DNA of 64,000 nt. Origin: Mangrovibacter yixingensis (GTDB taxonomy: Bacteria; Pseudomonadota; Gammaproteobacteria; Enterobacterales; Enterobacteriaceae). The notes under the pieces were generated by a model that was not told where the DNA came from, ran no database searches, and was given only the letters and a program-made list of their open reading frames with translations. Both the position numbers and the translations under genes were made by a program. The stretch lies in NCBI RefSeq assembly GCF_020523985.1, contig NZ_JAIVKM010000001.1:1612001-1676000 (forward strand), written 5' to 3'. The number at the start of each line of letters is the position of its first letter. Position 1 is the first letter of the stretch. This document shows, in pieces, positions 48,800 through 58,816 of this stretch.

Positions 48800-48915
48800 A
48801 CTTTCTTCACTTATAGCTCCCATCTTCACACTCCAGCAGCCTTTACACTGGAAGTGGCAACTTTGCTTATTTCCATTAATACTGATGAATACTCACAGCT
48901 ATGCGTAAGTTTGCC

Positions 48916-48942
48916 TTAAGTTTCTGGCAACCACGCCGATAA
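48916..48942 (+). promoter_or_regulatory. Sigma-28 (FliA) promoter of ycgR
   Basis: TTAAGTTT (48916-48923), an exact 11-base spacer and a perfect GCCGATAA (48935-48942) match the flagellar sigma-28 consensus TAAAGTTT-N11-GCCGATAA with one difference. The ycgR start is 41 bases downstream. Confidence 0.9.
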
Positions 48943-48982
48943 CAAAAAAACATCTGTCAGGTGTAACTACAAGGAATTACCG

Positions 48983-49714
48983 GTGGGCAATTATAGTGAA
49001 CAATTTTTAAAACAAGGGCAGCTTGCTGTTCTTGGTGTACTTAAGGATTTGGTTAAATCCCAGGCACCTGTGTGCGTGTCCTGGTCTAAGGGGCAATTTA
49101 TTAGCCGTATGCTGTCCGTAGATACGGGTGGGCTGGTTATTGATTATGGTAGTCAGGACCGGGAAAACCAGGAAGTATTAAAAGCCACTTCTGTCACGGT
49201 TACCGCAGAAACACAAGGTGCCAAAGTCGAATTTACGCTTAATGGAATGGTTGATGAAACTTACCAGGAGCTGCCTGCGTTCACCAGCCCATTGCCCGAT
49301 AGCCTTTGGTATGTACAACGCCGTGAATTCTTTCGTATTACGCCCCCCGCTCACCCACCTTATTTCTGCAATTTTTCACTACCAGGTGAAGATAAACTCT
49401 CCGGTGTGATTCAGGATATTTCCCTTGGGGGCATGGGCATTTTATTACGCCAAAATTTACCTGATACCGTTACAGCCGGCATGATGATCCCACAGGTCGA
49501 AATCGATATGCAGGAATGGGGGATTTTTAAGTTTGATACTCAACTGCTGTCGTTGTCAGAGCGAAAAATTATCGACAATAAAAATGAAACCGTGACAATG
49601 CCGCGTTTGAGCTTCCGCTTTCTGAATCTGGGGCCTGCTCAGGAACGAGATTTGCAAAAAGTGATATACGAGCTTGAGCGGGCAGCCCGGCAAAAGGCTG
49701 ACCGCGTCAAATAA
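48983..49714 (+). CDS. ycgR: c-di-GMP-binding flagellar brake protein YcgR
   Basis: YcgR binds cyclic di-GMP and then slows the flagellar motor. The N-terminal YcgR domain (about 1-110) is followed by a PilZ domain with the RxxxR motif in RREFFRI and the D/NxSxxG motif in QDISLGGMGI. The start is a GTG 41 bases after the sigma-28 promoter. The length of 243 is one less than E. coli. With the sigma-28-controlled chemoreceptor at 2816 it shows that the organism is equipped for flagellar motility. Confidence 0.96.
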   Translation: MGNYSEQFLKQGQLAVLGVLKDLVKSQAPVCVSWSKGQFISRMLSVDTGGLVIDYGSQDRENQEVLKATSVTVTAETQGAKVEFTLNGMVDETYQELPAFTSPLPDSLWYVQRREFFRITPPAHPPYFCNFSLPGEDKLSGVIQDISLGGMGILLRQNLPDTVTAGMMIPQVEIDMQEWGIFKFDTQLLSLSERKIIDNKNETVTMPRLSFRFLNLGPAQERDLQKVIYELERAARQKADRVK

Positions 49715-49715
49715 G

Positions 49716-50333
49716 TTACATGGCATCCAGCGCTTTATTTATTTTCCATAAATAACGCGGCGCTTGTGCTGCAGGGTGTTTTTTTACCACATGCTGAAAA
49801 AAAGCGTCGCGGTCAAGTTTGTTGATTTTCTCAATTGCCGTTGCTCTGTCAGAAGAAAACGAACGCAGTAGCGCTCCCGCGCCATTGGCATAGGAGACAG
49901 CCAGTGCATCCTGCATCACTTCCGGATCCTGGATGCCTGCCAATGGCCCTTTTTCAAGAATGCTGAGGTAAGCCGCCCCCACAGATATATTCCGCTCTGG
50001 GTTCTTCAACTCACTGTCGGTTGGTTGCCCTGCCCACCCCATACGCCGCCAGACATCTTTCCCGGCGGTAGAAGCTTTGATTTGCATAAGCCCAACGGCG
50101 TTAGAAGCACTGACTACATTTGGATTGCCACCGGATTCAACGGCAATAATTGCGGTAATCAACTCGGGGCTGACACCCCATGAACTCCCTGCCTGCTGGC
50201 TTATTGGCATCCACTGTTTTGCCCGTGCGACAGGCAATTCAGGATCCCAGGGTTGTTGTTTATATTCATGGCCAGAACAGCCAACTAATAGCACCACCAA
50301 AAACAGTAACCACCTGGACTTCACATACCGCAT
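49716..50333 (-). CDS. emtA: Endo-type membrane-bound lytic transglycosylase EmtA
   Basis: EmtA (MltE) is an outer-membrane lipoprotein that cleaves peptidoglycan glycan strands internally. The lipobox is LLVGC; the SLT domain contains the catalytic Glu in [26 protein letters not shown], with [12 protein letters not shown] and [13 protein letters not shown] after it. The ATG at 50333 has AAGGG seven bases upstream and gives 205 residues against 203 in E. coli; the frame upstream to 50405 is probably untranslated. The 3' end is one base from the ycgR stop region (convergent). It is divergent from ldcA. Confidence 0.94.
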   Translation of the reverse strand: MRYVKSRWLLFLVVLLVGCSGHEYKQQPWDPELPVARAKQWMPISQQAGSSWGVSPELITAIIAVESGGNPNVVSASNAVGLMQIKASTAGKDVWRRMGWAGQPTDSELKNPERNISVGAAYLSILEKGPLAGIQDPEVMQDALAVSYANGAGALLRSFSSDRATAIEKINKLDRDAFFQHVVKKHPAAQAPRYLWKINKALDAM

Positions 50334-50457
50334 CCGTCTTCCCTTCATCCTGTTCATAATTGCACCAACTACGCTGGTAACGAACACCTGTTGATGACAA
50401 CACAAGGTGTACGCGGCATCATACTCAAATACGTCGCCAAGTCAGCAAGGAATTAGC

Positions 50458-51375
50458 ATGCCAGTTATTCATCTCATCGCCCCTTCAGGTTATTGTGTTA
50501 AGCAGGAAGCCGCACGCCGTGGCGTGGAAAGGCTGGTCAGTTCAGGGCATGAGGTACAAAACCAGGCAGTACTTCCACGCCGTTTCCAGCGTTTTGCGGG
50601 AGATGACAATGCCCGACTTTCCGATCTTTCTGAAATTGCCCAACTGAGCAATAGCACCGACATTGTGTTAGCTGTTCGGGGTGGATACGGCATGACCCGC
50701 CTGGTTGAATCCATCGATTTTGACGCCATTGCCCAACGCCTTGAACAAGCACCTCTGGCTATCTGTGGGCACAGCGATTTTACTGCTTTTCAAATGGCAT
50801 TACTGGCCAAACACCCGCAGGCCATCACCTTTAGTGGCCCAATGCTTACGGGTAATTTTGGTGCTGAAGACCTCAATACGTTCACCTGGAACCATTTCTG
50901 GCAGGCCTTGCAAGAACCAGAGTTCACATTGCAGTGGGTAAGCGAAAGTACGCCTTTCGAAACTAGCGGCACTCTGTGGGGTGGCAACCTTTCCATGATA
51001 GCATCTATGGTTGGCTCATCCTGGTTACCCAATATTGACGGGGGAATTCTGGTTCTGGAAGATGTGAATGAACACCCTTTCCGGGTCGAACGCATGCTGA
51101 TACAACTCCTGCGTGCTGGCATTCTCAATAAGCAACGTGCCATTATTCTCGGCAGTTTTAACGGAACTACACTTAATAGCTATGATGACGGCTACAATTT
51201 CGATGTTATGTGTGATTTCCTGCGCAGCAAACTGACCGTGCCGCTGGTTACCGGGCTGAATTTCGGCCATGAAGCCCGCACAGTAACACTGCCGCTGGGT
51301 GCGACGGCACGTTTATCACACCAGGGAGACATGGCGATGTTAACGATCTCAGGTCATCCAGTGTTACGCCGTTAA
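50458..51375 (+). CDS. ldcA: Murein tetrapeptide L,D-carboxypeptidase LdcA
   Basis: LdcA removes the terminal D-Ala from tetrapeptides of recycled murein in the cytosol and is needed in stationary phase. It is a peptidase S66 enzyme: the catalytic Ser lies in ICGHSDFTAFQ, the Glu in LVLEDVNEHPFRVERM and the His in LNFGHEARTVTLPLG. The ATG at 50458 follows AAGGA and matches the E. coli start MSLFHLIAPSGYC; the frame from 50407 is leader. The product is 305 residues. Confidence 0.95.
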   Translation: MPVIHLIAPSGYCVKQEAARRGVERLVSSGHEVQNQAVLPRRFQRFAGDDNARLSDLSEIAQLSNSTDIVLAVRGGYGMTRLVESIDFDAIAQRLEQAPLAICGHSDFTAFQMALLAKHPQAITFSGPMLTGNFGAEDLNTFTWNHFWQALQEPEFTLQWVSESTPFETSGTLWGGNLSMIASMVGSSWLPNIDGGILVLEDVNEHPFRVERMLIQLLRAGILNKQRAIILGSFNGTTLNSYDDGYNFDVMCDFLRSKLTVPLVTGLNFGHEARTVTLPLGATARLSHQGDMAMLTISGHPVLRR

Positions 51376-51462
51376 AAATAAACGCTATTTCACGGGTTTC
51401 ATTGATGAAAACTGTGGTAGCGTTTAAGAAACGAACACTTCACTATAAGGAGATATGTGGTC

Positions 51463-53199
51463 TTGGACGCTGATGTCATTTTTAAGCTTTTTATACTGGG
51501 ATCGTTGCTGGTTACCTGTAGCATTTTATTGAGCTCCTTCTCATCGCGTCTTGGCATTCCCATTCTGATTATTTTCCTCGCTATCGGGATGCTGGCTGGG
51601 GTAGATGGTATCGGTGGAATTCCTTTCGATAATTACCCCTTCGCATATCTCATCAGTAACCTTGCTCTTGCGATGATACTGCTTGATGGCGGAATGCGAA
51701 CCCAGGCCAGTTCATTCAGGGTTGCGCTCTGGCCTTCCCTTTCTCTCGCCACTGTGGGGGTTCTGATAACCTCCGGCCTTACAGGTATTGCAGCCGCATG
51801 GCTGTTCAACCTCGATTTAATGCAAGGATTATTGATAGGCGCGATTGTTGGCTCGACCGATGCCGCCGCTGTCTTTTCCATGCTCGGGGGTAAAGGGTTG
51901 AATGAGCGCGTCAGTTCAACACTGGAAATCGAATCCGGCAGCAACGACCCAATGGCGGTGTTTTTAACCATAACCTTGATAGAGATGATTCAACGCCACC
52001 AGACCGGGCTTGACTTAATGTTTGTGGTACACATTATCCAGCAATTTGGTTTAGGTATTACCCTTGGGCTGGGCGGTGGCTGGGTATTACTCCAAACCAT
52101 TAACCGTATCAGCCTGCCGCATGGGTTGTATCCGCTATTGGCACTCAGCGGTGGAATAATGATTTTCGCCATTACCACAGAACTTAATGGTAGCGGGATC
52201 CTCGCCGTTTATTTGTGTGGTTTCCTGCTGGGTAACCGGCCAATTCGCAGCCGCTTTGGTATCCTGCAAACTTTCGATGGCCTGGCCTGGCTGGCACAGA
52301 TTGGCATGTTCCTGGTGTTGGGGTTACTCGTCACGCCATCTAATTTGTGGGCCATTGCCCTGCCTGCATTGTTATTGTCTTTATGGATGATTTTTTTCGC
52401 CCGCCCCCTGTCCGTGCTTATTGGGTTGCTACCTTTCCGTGGCTTCAACTTACGCGAGCGGGTTTTCATCAGTTGGGTTGGCTTGCGAGGTGCCGTGCCG
52501 ATTATTTTGGCCGTATTCCCGATGATGGCAGGCCTGGACAACGCATCACTGTTCTTCAATGTGGCCTTTTTTGTGGTGCTGGTATCACTCTTTTTGCAGG
52601 GTAGTACCTTAGGGTTCGCGGCAAAGAAGGCCAAAGTTATCGTGCCACTGACTGGCTGGCCTATTTCACGCATCGGGCTGGATATTCACCCACGTAACCC
52701 TTGGGAGCAGTTTGTTTACCAACTCAGCGCCGAAAAATGGTGCATCGGTGCGGCATTGCGAGACCTGCAAATGCCACCAGAAACCCGGATTGCCGCGCTG
52801 TTTCGCGATAATACGCTGCTTCATCCTTCCGGCAGTACCCGCCTTGAAGAAGGCGATATCTTGTGCGTTATTGGACGCGAGCGCGATTTGCCTGCCCTGG
52901 GGAAATTATTCAGCCGCACACCACCTGAATCTGTCTCGCTGGATCAGCGCTTCTTTGGTGACTTTGTTCTGGATGCCAGTGCTCGCCTGGGCGATGTTGC
53001 GGTTATTTATGATTTGGACCTGTCAGGGGATACAAATCACGAGCAAAGCGTGGGAGAAATGTTTGTTCATATTTTGGGTGCAGAACCCGTTGTGGGCGAT
53101 CAGATTGAATATGCAGGCATGATCTGGACCATAGCAGAGAAAGAAAATAACCGTATCAGTAAGCTCGGCTTGCGTTTTGCCGACGAAGAGTCGCAGTAA
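51463..53199 (+). CDS. cvrA: Potassium/proton antiporter CvrA (NhaP2)
   Basis: CvrA (NhaP2) is a CPA1-type inner-membrane cation/proton antiporter that protects against excess K+ and other cations. The membrane domain (about 12 helices) contains [22 protein letters not shown] and [26 protein letters not shown]; the C-terminal third has a TrkA-C-like domain ([30 protein letters not shown]). E. coli starts with TTG, and the TTG at 51463 (LDADV) matches; an alternative GTG lies at 51457 with AAGGAG four bases upstream. The length is close to E. coli (578). Confidence 0.94.
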   Translation: MDADVIFKLFILGSLLVTCSILLSSFSSRLGIPILIIFLAIGMLAGVDGIGGIPFDNYPFAYLISNLALAMILLDGGMRTQASSFRVALWPSLSLATVGVLITSGLTGIAAAWLFNLDLMQGLLIGAIVGSTDAAAVFSMLGGKGLNERVSSTLEIESGSNDPMAVFLTITLIEMIQRHQTGLDLMFVVHIIQQFGLGITLGLGGGWVLLQTINRISLPHGLYPLLALSGGIMIFAITTELNGSGILAVYLCGFLLGNRPIRSRFGILQTFDGLAWLAQIGMFLVLGLLVTPSNLWAIALPALLLSLWMIFFARPLSVLIGLLPFRGFNLRERVFISWVGLRGAVPIILAVFPMMAGLDNASLFFNVAFFVVLVSLFLQGSTLGFAAKKAKVIVPLTGWPISRIGLDIHPRNPWEQFVYQLSAEKWCIGAALRDLQMPPETRIAALFRDNTLLHPSGSTRLEEGDILCVIGRERDLPALGKLFSRTPPESVSLDQRFFGDFVLDASARLGDVAVIYDLDLSGDTNHEQSVGEMFVHILGAEPVVGDQIEYAGMIWTIAEKENNRISKLGLRFADEESQ

Positions 53200-53220
53200 G
53201 CTTGTTTGCAAGATAACAAT

Positions 53221-53252
53221 GCCCCTGGATATGAACGTTACATACCAGGGGC
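53221..53252. terminator. Hairpin between cvrA and dadX
   Basis: GCCCCTGG (53221-53228) pairs with CCAGGGGC (53245-53252), extended by TATG/CATA with a bulge. It lies between convergent genes; the T tract is weak. Confidence 0.65.
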
Positions 53253-53273
53253 GAGTGATGAACCGGGTTTACG

Positions 53274-54347
53274 TTACAGTGTCACAACTGGTACACGCGG
53301 TGCCAACGCGCACATCAGCTCATAGCCAATAGTTCCTGCTGCACGGGCAACATCATCTACCAATACATTGCGCCCCCACAGTTCAACAGGCGAGCCAATA
53401 TCAGCATGTGGGCAAGGCGTTAAATCAACTGCCAGCATATCCATGCTCACGGCCCCTGCTAATGTTGTCATAACACCATCGACCCAAATGGGTGTAGCGT
53501 CTGTCGCCGTTCTTGGGTAACCATCGGCATATCCTGCAGCAACAATACCTATACGCTGTTTTTTTGTAGCGCGATAACGGCTGCCGTACCCTACGGTGTC
53601 GCCAGCATTAAGGTGCTGGATAGCAATGATTCGGCTGTTCACCGTCATTGCAGGTTGGAGCCCAAAGGGGGCAATATCCTGAGGGTGGCTCGATGGTGAT
53701 GCACCATACAAAACAATGCCAGGCCTGACCCAATCATAATGGGCTTCAGGGCACCACAGTACGGCTGCTGAGTTTGCCAGTGAACGGGGTATATCCAAAC
53801 CTTCCGCCGCCTGGTTGATACATACCATTGCGTCGTCAATGCCACCCGGCTGGTCGGCCCTTGCAAAGTGCGCCATCAGGGTAATTTCACCCACCTGCGT
53901 TAGTGAAACTAATTGCTGCCAGACGGAATTCACCTGTTCAGGACGAAAACCCAGTCGGTTCATACCACTATTTGTTTTCAGGTAGACATTGACCGGTTTT
54001 TTACCCGAACTGGCTGCCAGCATTGCCAGTTGCCAGTCACTGTGAACACTGGTAGTCAACCCGTACTCATGGCACAAGGCCAGTTCCTGAGCATCAAAAA
54101 AGCCCTCAAGGAGCAGGATTGGCCCTCTCCAGCCCGCTTGTCTTAACCACAATGCATCTTCAATATTCAGCAAAGCAAATCCGTCAGTCCCGCTAGCCAG
54201 TGCCGGCCAGATACGCTTCAGCCCATGCCCGTAGGCATCGGCTTTCACAACACTCCAGATTTTCGTATGGGCTGCCTGCTGACGCACCTGGCACAAATTA
54301 TGGCTGATGGCCTGTAAATCAATAGTGGCACTAATTGGGCGGGTCAT
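53274..54347 (-). CDS. dadX: Catabolic alanine racemase DadX
   Basis: DadX interconverts L- and D-alanine so that L-alanine can be used by DadA. The PLP lysine is Lys35 in [12 protein letters not shown]; the general-base Tyr is near [11 protein letters not shown]; the dimer segments [10 protein letters not shown] and [15 protein letters not shown] are typical. The 357-residue length is near E. coli DadX (356). It overlaps dadA by four bases, which makes it the second gene of the dadAX operon. Confidence 0.95.
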   Translation of the reverse strand: MTRPISATIDLQAISHNLCQVRQQAAHTKIWSVVKADAYGHGLKRIWPALASGTDGFALLNIEDALWLRQAGWRGPILLLEGFFDAQELALCHEYGLTTSVHSDWQLAMLAASSGKKPVNVYLKTNSGMNRLGFRPEQVNSVWQQLVSLTQVGEITLMAHFARADQPGGIDDAMVCINQAAEGLDIPRSLANSAAVLWCPEAHYDWVRPGIVLYGASPSSHPQDIAPFGLQPAMTVNSRIIAIQHLNAGDTVGYGSRYRATKKQRIGIVAAGYADGYPRTATDATPIWVDGVMTTLAGAVSMDMLAVDLTPCPHADIGSPVELWGRNVLVDDVARAAGTIGYELMCALAPRVPVVTL

Positions 54348-55660
54348 ACACCCTCCCCGTGGTGCACACCAGGATTGACAGATGAACGAGCCGGACGTGC
54401 TGAGAATCCTGGCTGATAACGTATCACCCCAAGATCAGCGGATTCGATGTCCGGTTGGCGGCCGGAAACCAGGTCAGTAATTAGCTTCCCTGACCCACAT
54501 GCCATTGTCCATCCGAGAGTGCCATGCCCGGTATTAAGCCACAAATTACGCAACCTCGTAGGCCCAATAACGGGCGTGCCGTCCGGTGTCATTGGGCGCA
54601 AACCCGTCCAGAATGTTGCCTGCTCAACATGGCCACCCTGTGGGTACAGATCCCGGACAACCATTTCCAGGGTTTTGCGCCGGCGTTCCGGTAAGTCCAT
54701 GTTGAACCCAACAATCTCAGCCATACCGCCAACCCGAATCCGTTCATCGAAACGCGTTATGGCAATTTTATAGGTTTCATCCAACACCGTTGAAACCGGT
54801 GCGCCAGACTCGTTGGCAACTGGGATAGTCAGTGAATATCCTTTCAGTGGATAAACAGGAATGGAAACAATGTCATTAAGCATTGATGTCGACCAGGCAC
54901 CAAGAGCAAGTACCCAGGCATCGGCTTGCAAAATTTCCTCGCCACAACGCACACCAGCAAGCCTGTCACCTTCAACCAGTAACTGGTCAATAGCCGTATT
55001 GAACCTGAAATTAACCCCTGCATTCACAGCCATTTTGGCAAGGTTTTTCGTAAAGAGCTGGCAGTCACCTGTTTCATCATTCGGTAACCGCAGACCACCT
55101 GTGAGTTTATATGCAACATTAGCCAGTGCTGGTTCTATTGTTGCCAACTCTGCAGACTCCAGTAACTGATACGGTACCCCCGCTTCCCGAAGTACAGCGA
55201 TATCTTTCTCTGCACTGGCAAACTGTGCCGCTGTTCTAAATAGCTGCAGTGTTCCTCCCTGACGCCCTTCATACTCAATCCCGGTGTCCTCACGCAATCC
55301 ACGCAAACAATCACGGCTATATTCAGCAAGACGTACCATCCGCGCTTTATTCTGTGCATAGTGTGCCGCATCACAGTTGCGTAGCATCTGCCACATCCAC
55401 TTTAACTGTGCTGCGGAACCATCCAGGTGAATAGCAAGCGGTGCATGGCGCTGAAACATCCATTTAACCGCTTTCAACGGGATCCCCGGAGCCGCCCAAG
55501 GCGCAGCATAACCTGGTGAAACCTGCCCGGCATTCCCGGCACTGGTTTCTTCTGCTGCATCAGGCTGACGGTCAACGACTGTGACATCGTGGCCTGCCTG
55601 GCGTAAATACCAGGCGCTTGCAACACCAACCACTCCACTTCCAAGCACCACCACTCGCAT
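54344..55660 (-). CDS. dadA: D-amino acid dehydrogenase DadA
   Basis: DadA is an FAD-containing, membrane-associated dehydrogenase that oxidises D-alanine to pyruvate and feeds electrons to quinone. The FAD-binding start is [17 protein letters not shown], followed by [18 protein letters not shown] and the late [18 protein letters not shown] and [17 protein letters not shown]. The ATG at 55660 has GAGG six bases upstream and gives 438 residues (432 in E. coli); the frame begins at 55693. A CRP-like site lies upstream, fitting the known catabolite control of dadAX. Confidence 0.95.
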   Translation of the reverse strand: MRVVVLGSGVVGVASAWYLRQAGHDVTVVDRQPDAAEETSAGNAGQVSPGYAAPWAAPGIPLKAVKWMFQRHAPLAIHLDGSAAQLKWMWQMLRNCDAAHYAQNKARMVRLAEYSRDCLRGLREDTGIEYEGRQGGTLQLFRTAAQFASAEKDIAVLREAGVPYQLLESAELATIEPALANVAYKLTGGLRLPNDETGDCQLFTKNLAKMAVNAGVNFRFNTAIDQLLVEGDRLAGVRCGEEILQADAWVLALGAWSTSMLNDIVSIPVYPLKGYSLTIPVANESGAPVSTVLDETYKIAITRFDERIRVGGMAEIVGFNMDLPERRRKTLEMVVRDLYPQGGHVEQATFWTGLRPMTPDGTPVIGPTRLRNLWLNTGHGTLGWTMACGSGKLITDLVSGRQPDIESADLGVIRYQPGFSARPARSSVNPGVHHGEGV

Positions 55661-55749
55661 ATCCAACCTCAATAGTCGATAAAGAATAATCATCTGGTCA
55701 CAAATTGATAACCCAGATGAAAATGTTATTCAACATATGACTTTTTTAT

Positions 55750-55765
55750 GGTGAGCACTCTCACA
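55750..55765 (-). promoter_or_regulatory. CRP-like site upstream of dadAX
   Basis: GGTGA-GCACTC-TCACA differs from the CRP consensus TGTGA-N6-TCACA at one of ten defined positions. It lies about 97 bases upstream of the dadA start, where CRP and Lrp act in E. coli. Binding is inferred. Confidence 0.6.
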
Positions 55766-55982
55766 ACATCAGGATGCAGCTATATGTAGCGCTTAATGCC
55801 AAAAAGTTATCGGCGCTATTTTTTTACAGAGGAAAATGCTGCATCCGCAGTTTTAACCGAAAAAAATTGCGTATATCTGATGATGAAAAATATACGTCAG
55901 CACTCCCTAAGTTGCTGGTGTGTTCTATGCTTAAGAAGACGGTTCCCTTTATTACCGGAACTGAAACTTGAGGGGCGCGCTT

Positions 55983-57515
55983 ATGGTCACACTGACAGCA
56001 TCCGAGACACGGAAAGAAAAACGTCTGAGTGATGGGCCAGACTGGACGTTTGAGTTACTGGATAGCTATTTGCAAGAAATTGACAGAGTTGCAAAGCATT
56101 ACCGGCTTAGCACCTATCCACACCAAATTGAGATTATTACTTCAGAACAAATGATGGATGCCTATTCCAGTGTTGGTATGCCTATCAATTACCCTCATTG
56201 GTCATTTGGTAAAAAATTCATTGAAACAGAGCGTATGTACAAGCATGGGCAGCAAGGGCTCGCCTATGAAATTGTGATTAACTCCAATCCCTGTATTGCT
56301 TACCTGATGGAAGAAAATACCATGACCATGCAGGCGTTGGTTATGGCGCATGCCTGTTATGGGCATAACTCTTTCTTTAAAAATAACTATCTGTTCCGTA
56401 GCTGGACAGATGCCAGTTCTATTATCGACTACCTTATCTTTGCCCGGAAATACATTACCGAGTGTGAAGAACGCCACGGGGTGGAAGAAGTAGAGAAGCT
56501 GCTCGACTCCTGCCATGCACTGATGAACTATGGTGTGGATCGCTACAAACGCCCACAGAAAATTTCGTTGCAGGAAGAGAAAGCCCGCCAGAAAAGCCGG
56601 GAAGAATACCTGCAAAGCCAGGTCAACATGCTATGGCGAACACTGCCACGTAAAGAGGATGAAGAAAAACTGGCTGATACTCAACGCCGGTTCCCAGCCG
56701 AACCACAAGAAAACTTACTGTATTTTATGGAAAAAAACGCGCCATTGTTAGAGCCATGGCAGCGTGAAATTTTACGCATTGTTCGTAAAGTCAGTCAGTA
56801 TTTCTACCCGCAAAAACAAACCCAGGTTATGAATGAAGGCTGGGCAACATTCTGGCACTACAGTATTTTGAATCATTTGTATGATGAGGGAAAACTCACC
56901 GACCGCTTTATGCTTGAGTTTTTGCACAGCCATACTAACGTTGTGTACCAGCCTCCCTATAACAGCCCTTGGTATAATGGCATCAACCCTTATGCTCTGG
57001 GTTTTGCTATGTTCCAGGATATTAAGCGTATTTGCCAAACGCCGACGGAGGAGGATAAGTATTGGTTCCCGGATATTGCAGGGAAAGACTGGCTGGATAC
57101 ACTTCATTTCGCCATGCGTGATTTTAAAGATGAAAGCTTTATCAGCCAGTTTATGTCGCCCAAGCTTATGCGCGATTTTCGCTTCTTTGCCGTGTTGGAT
57201 GATGACAGAAATAATTTTCTTGAGATCTCTGCCATTCATAATGAAGAAGGCTACCGCGACATACGTAACCGTTTATCAGCCCAGTACAACCTGAGTAACC
57301 TTGAACCTAATATTCAGGTCTGGAATGTTGACTTGCGTGGCGACCGTTCACTGACATTGCGCTATATACCGCAAAGCCGGGCTCCACTCGATAAAAGCCG
57401 CAGAGAGGTAATGAAGCATGTTCACCGCTTATGGGGTTTTGATGTGAACCTGGAGCAGCAAAATGAAGATGGTAGCGTAGAATTGTTGGAGCGCTGCCCA
57501 CAACGTAACACGTAA
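55983..57515 (+). CDS. ycgB: SpoVR family protein YcgB
   Basis: YcgB belongs to the SpoVR family; in E. coli it is induced in stationary phase and is linked to the YeaG kinase and YeaH, but its activity is not known. The 510-residue protein is highly conserved: LSDGPDWTFELLDSYL, YSSVGMPINYPHWSFGKKF, ALVMAHACYGHNSFFKNNY, MNEGWATFWHYSILNHLYDEG and RDIRNRLSAQYNLSNLEPNIQ. The His/Glu-rich motifs suggest a metal site. The ATG at 55983 has GAGGGG seven bases upstream. Confidence 0.95.
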   Translation: MVTLTASETRKEKRLSDGPDWTFELLDSYLQEIDRVAKHYRLSTYPHQIEIITSEQMMDAYSSVGMPINYPHWSFGKKFIETERMYKHGQQGLAYEIVINSNPCIAYLMEENTMTMQALVMAHACYGHNSFFKNNYLFRSWTDASSIIDYLIFARKYITECEERHGVEEVEKLLDSCHALMNYGVDRYKRPQKISLQEEKARQKSREEYLQSQVNMLWRTLPRKEDEEKLADTQRRFPAEPQENLLYFMEKNAPLLEPWQREILRIVRKVSQYFYPQKQTQVMNEGWATFWHYSILNHLYDEGKLTDRFMLEFLHSHTNVVYQPPYNSPWYNGINPYALGFAMFQDIKRICQTPTEEDKYWFPDIAGKDWLDTLHFAMRDFKDESFISQFMSPKLMRDFRFFAVLDDDRNNFLEISAIHNEEGYRDIRNRLSAQYNLSNLEPNIQVWNVDLRGDRSLTLRYIPQSRAPLDKSRREVMKHVHRLWGFDVNLEQQNEDGSVELLERCPQRNT

Positions 57516-57552
57516 TATGTGTTGTGAGTGAAATGGCAGAATAGAAAGCGAA

Positions 57553-57570
57553 ACGCCAGCATTAGCTGGC
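57553..57570 (+). repeat. 18-base hairpin repeat, copy 1
   Basis: ACGCCAGCATTAGCTGGC is repeated exactly at 57714-57731. Each copy can fold as GCCAGC-ATTA-GCTGGC; this copy extends to 57572 as an ACGCCAGC…GCTGGCGT palindrome. It lies 37 bases after the ycgB stop. Confidence 0.75.
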
Positions 57571-57582
57571 GTAAGATTGATG

Positions 57583-57618
57583 AAAAAGAAGGGAAAATCG
57601 TGGTTTTCCCTTCTTTTT
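57583..57618. terminator. Terminator between ycgB and fadR
   Basis: A 15-base-pair stem (AAAAAGAAGGGAAAA, 57583-57597, with TTTTCCCTTCTTTTT, 57604-57618) closes a six-base loop. The flanking T run makes it a strong ycgB terminator; it can also serve the minus strand. Confidence 0.88.
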
Positions 57619-57713
57619 AGTTAGCAGCCGAAAATCAATCAATTGATTTTCCAGGTTTTTTATTAGGTGACATCTTCTCGTTCTGTACGAACATGATGTT
57701 TGTCATAAGACTC

Positions 57714-57731
57714 ACGCCAGCATTAGCTGGC
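57714..57731 (+). repeat. 18-base hairpin repeat, copy 2
   Basis: Identical to 57553-57570 and followed by ATTTTTAT, so this copy resembles a terminator hairpin. Between the copies lies the near-palindrome AAAATCAATCAATTGATTTT (57631-57650). The 352-base gap between ycgB and fadR holds no gene. Confidence 0.75.
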
Positions 57732-57867
57732 ATTTTTATATTTACATCCTGCGCTTTAAACCAGGCTCTTTTACGCAACGGCCACGAGTCATAACTGGGC
57801 TAACATCTTGAGTTGCATGGTTATACAAACACCTGCCACCAACTACTCATCTTAATTACGGGCTTAA

Positions 57868-58587
57868 TTATCGGCTGTGAATGGCAAGGTCGCCCGGCAT
57901 GGTTTTATGCATACGGTGCCAAATTTCACCACTTTCCCGTCCGTAGGTACGCACAACGTCATAGACCTGGTCTACCAGGCCATCTTTACAGATAGTGGCT
58001 AATTTGTGGTAGAAACCTAACGCAAGATTACGGGCTTCCGGGCTCGAGAAATAATGGCGGCCAATGCGGGTATACAACCCCTTCATCCCATTAAGGATCA
58101 AACCATAAATGGGGTTGCCGGAAGCAAATGCCAGGCCACGAAATATGTTGTAATCCAAATCAGCAAACGCGTCAGCATGGTCTTCCACCGCATTGGCTTT
58201 ATCCAGAACCTGCGTTGCCTGGTCCGGATGCTGACGAAATGCTGTGCGAATAAAAATAGTCGCAATATTGGTACGCACTGACAGCAGGTTATCAATTAGC
58301 TGTGGCACGCTGTCGTGATCGAGGCGGGCCAGCGTTTCCAGGATATTGAGCCCGGACGTTTCCCAGAAATTGTTCACTTTGGTTGGCTTACCATGTTGGA
58401 TAGTTAACCAACCATCCCGAGCCAGGCGTTGCAAGACTTCACGCAGAGTCGTTCGCGTTACGCCAATAAGCTCTGACAGCTCACGCTCTGCTGGTAAGAT
58501 GGAGCCGGGTGGAAACCGATTATTCCAGATACTTTCAATGATGTACTCTTCAGCGAAACCCGCCGGGCTTTGCGCCTTAATGACCAT
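57868..58587 (-). CDS. fadR: Fatty acid metabolism regulator FadR
   Basis: FadR represses fatty-acid degradation genes and activates synthesis genes such as fabA; long-chain acyl-CoA releases it from DNA. The winged helix is near the N-terminus ([43 protein letters not shown]), and the C-terminal acyl-CoA-binding domain includes [28 protein letters not shown]. The ATG at 58587 ([15 protein letters not shown]) gives 239 residues, exactly the E. coli length; the frame upstream to 58668 is leader. It is divergent from nhaB. Confidence 0.97.
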   Translation of the reverse strand: MVIKAQSPAGFAEEYIIESIWNNRFPPGSILPAERELSELIGVTRTTLREVLQRLARDGWLTIQHGKPTKVNNFWETSGLNILETLARLDHDSVPQLIDNLLSVRTNIATIFIRTAFRQHPDQATQVLDKANAVEDHADAFADLDYNIFRGLAFASGNPIYGLILNGMKGLYTRIGRHYFSSPEARNLALGFYHKLATICKDGLVDQVYDVVRTYGRESGEIWHRMHKTMPGDLAIHSR

Positions 58588-58816
58588 AGAGTTATTTCCA
58601 GTTACACAAGTTCTGCAAAATACACTCATCATACCAGATGCCAGTAACGCCAGATACCCTGGCACCACGGTAAAAAAGGGATCTCAGTATTATTTCCGCC
58701 AACTTTACGTTGCGGCCAATCTGGCTTCGCCCTTGATCCAGCGATGGCTGCCGGGTAACCTGAGCAAAGTAAAAAAAACAACTCAATATTTTATGTCGAG
58801 GAATAACATTTAATCC

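Noticed and set aside
55774-55971. Plus-strand frames between dadA and ycgB
   Set aside because: They lie in the divergent promoter region, overlap each other, lack ribosome-binding sites and resemble no protein.
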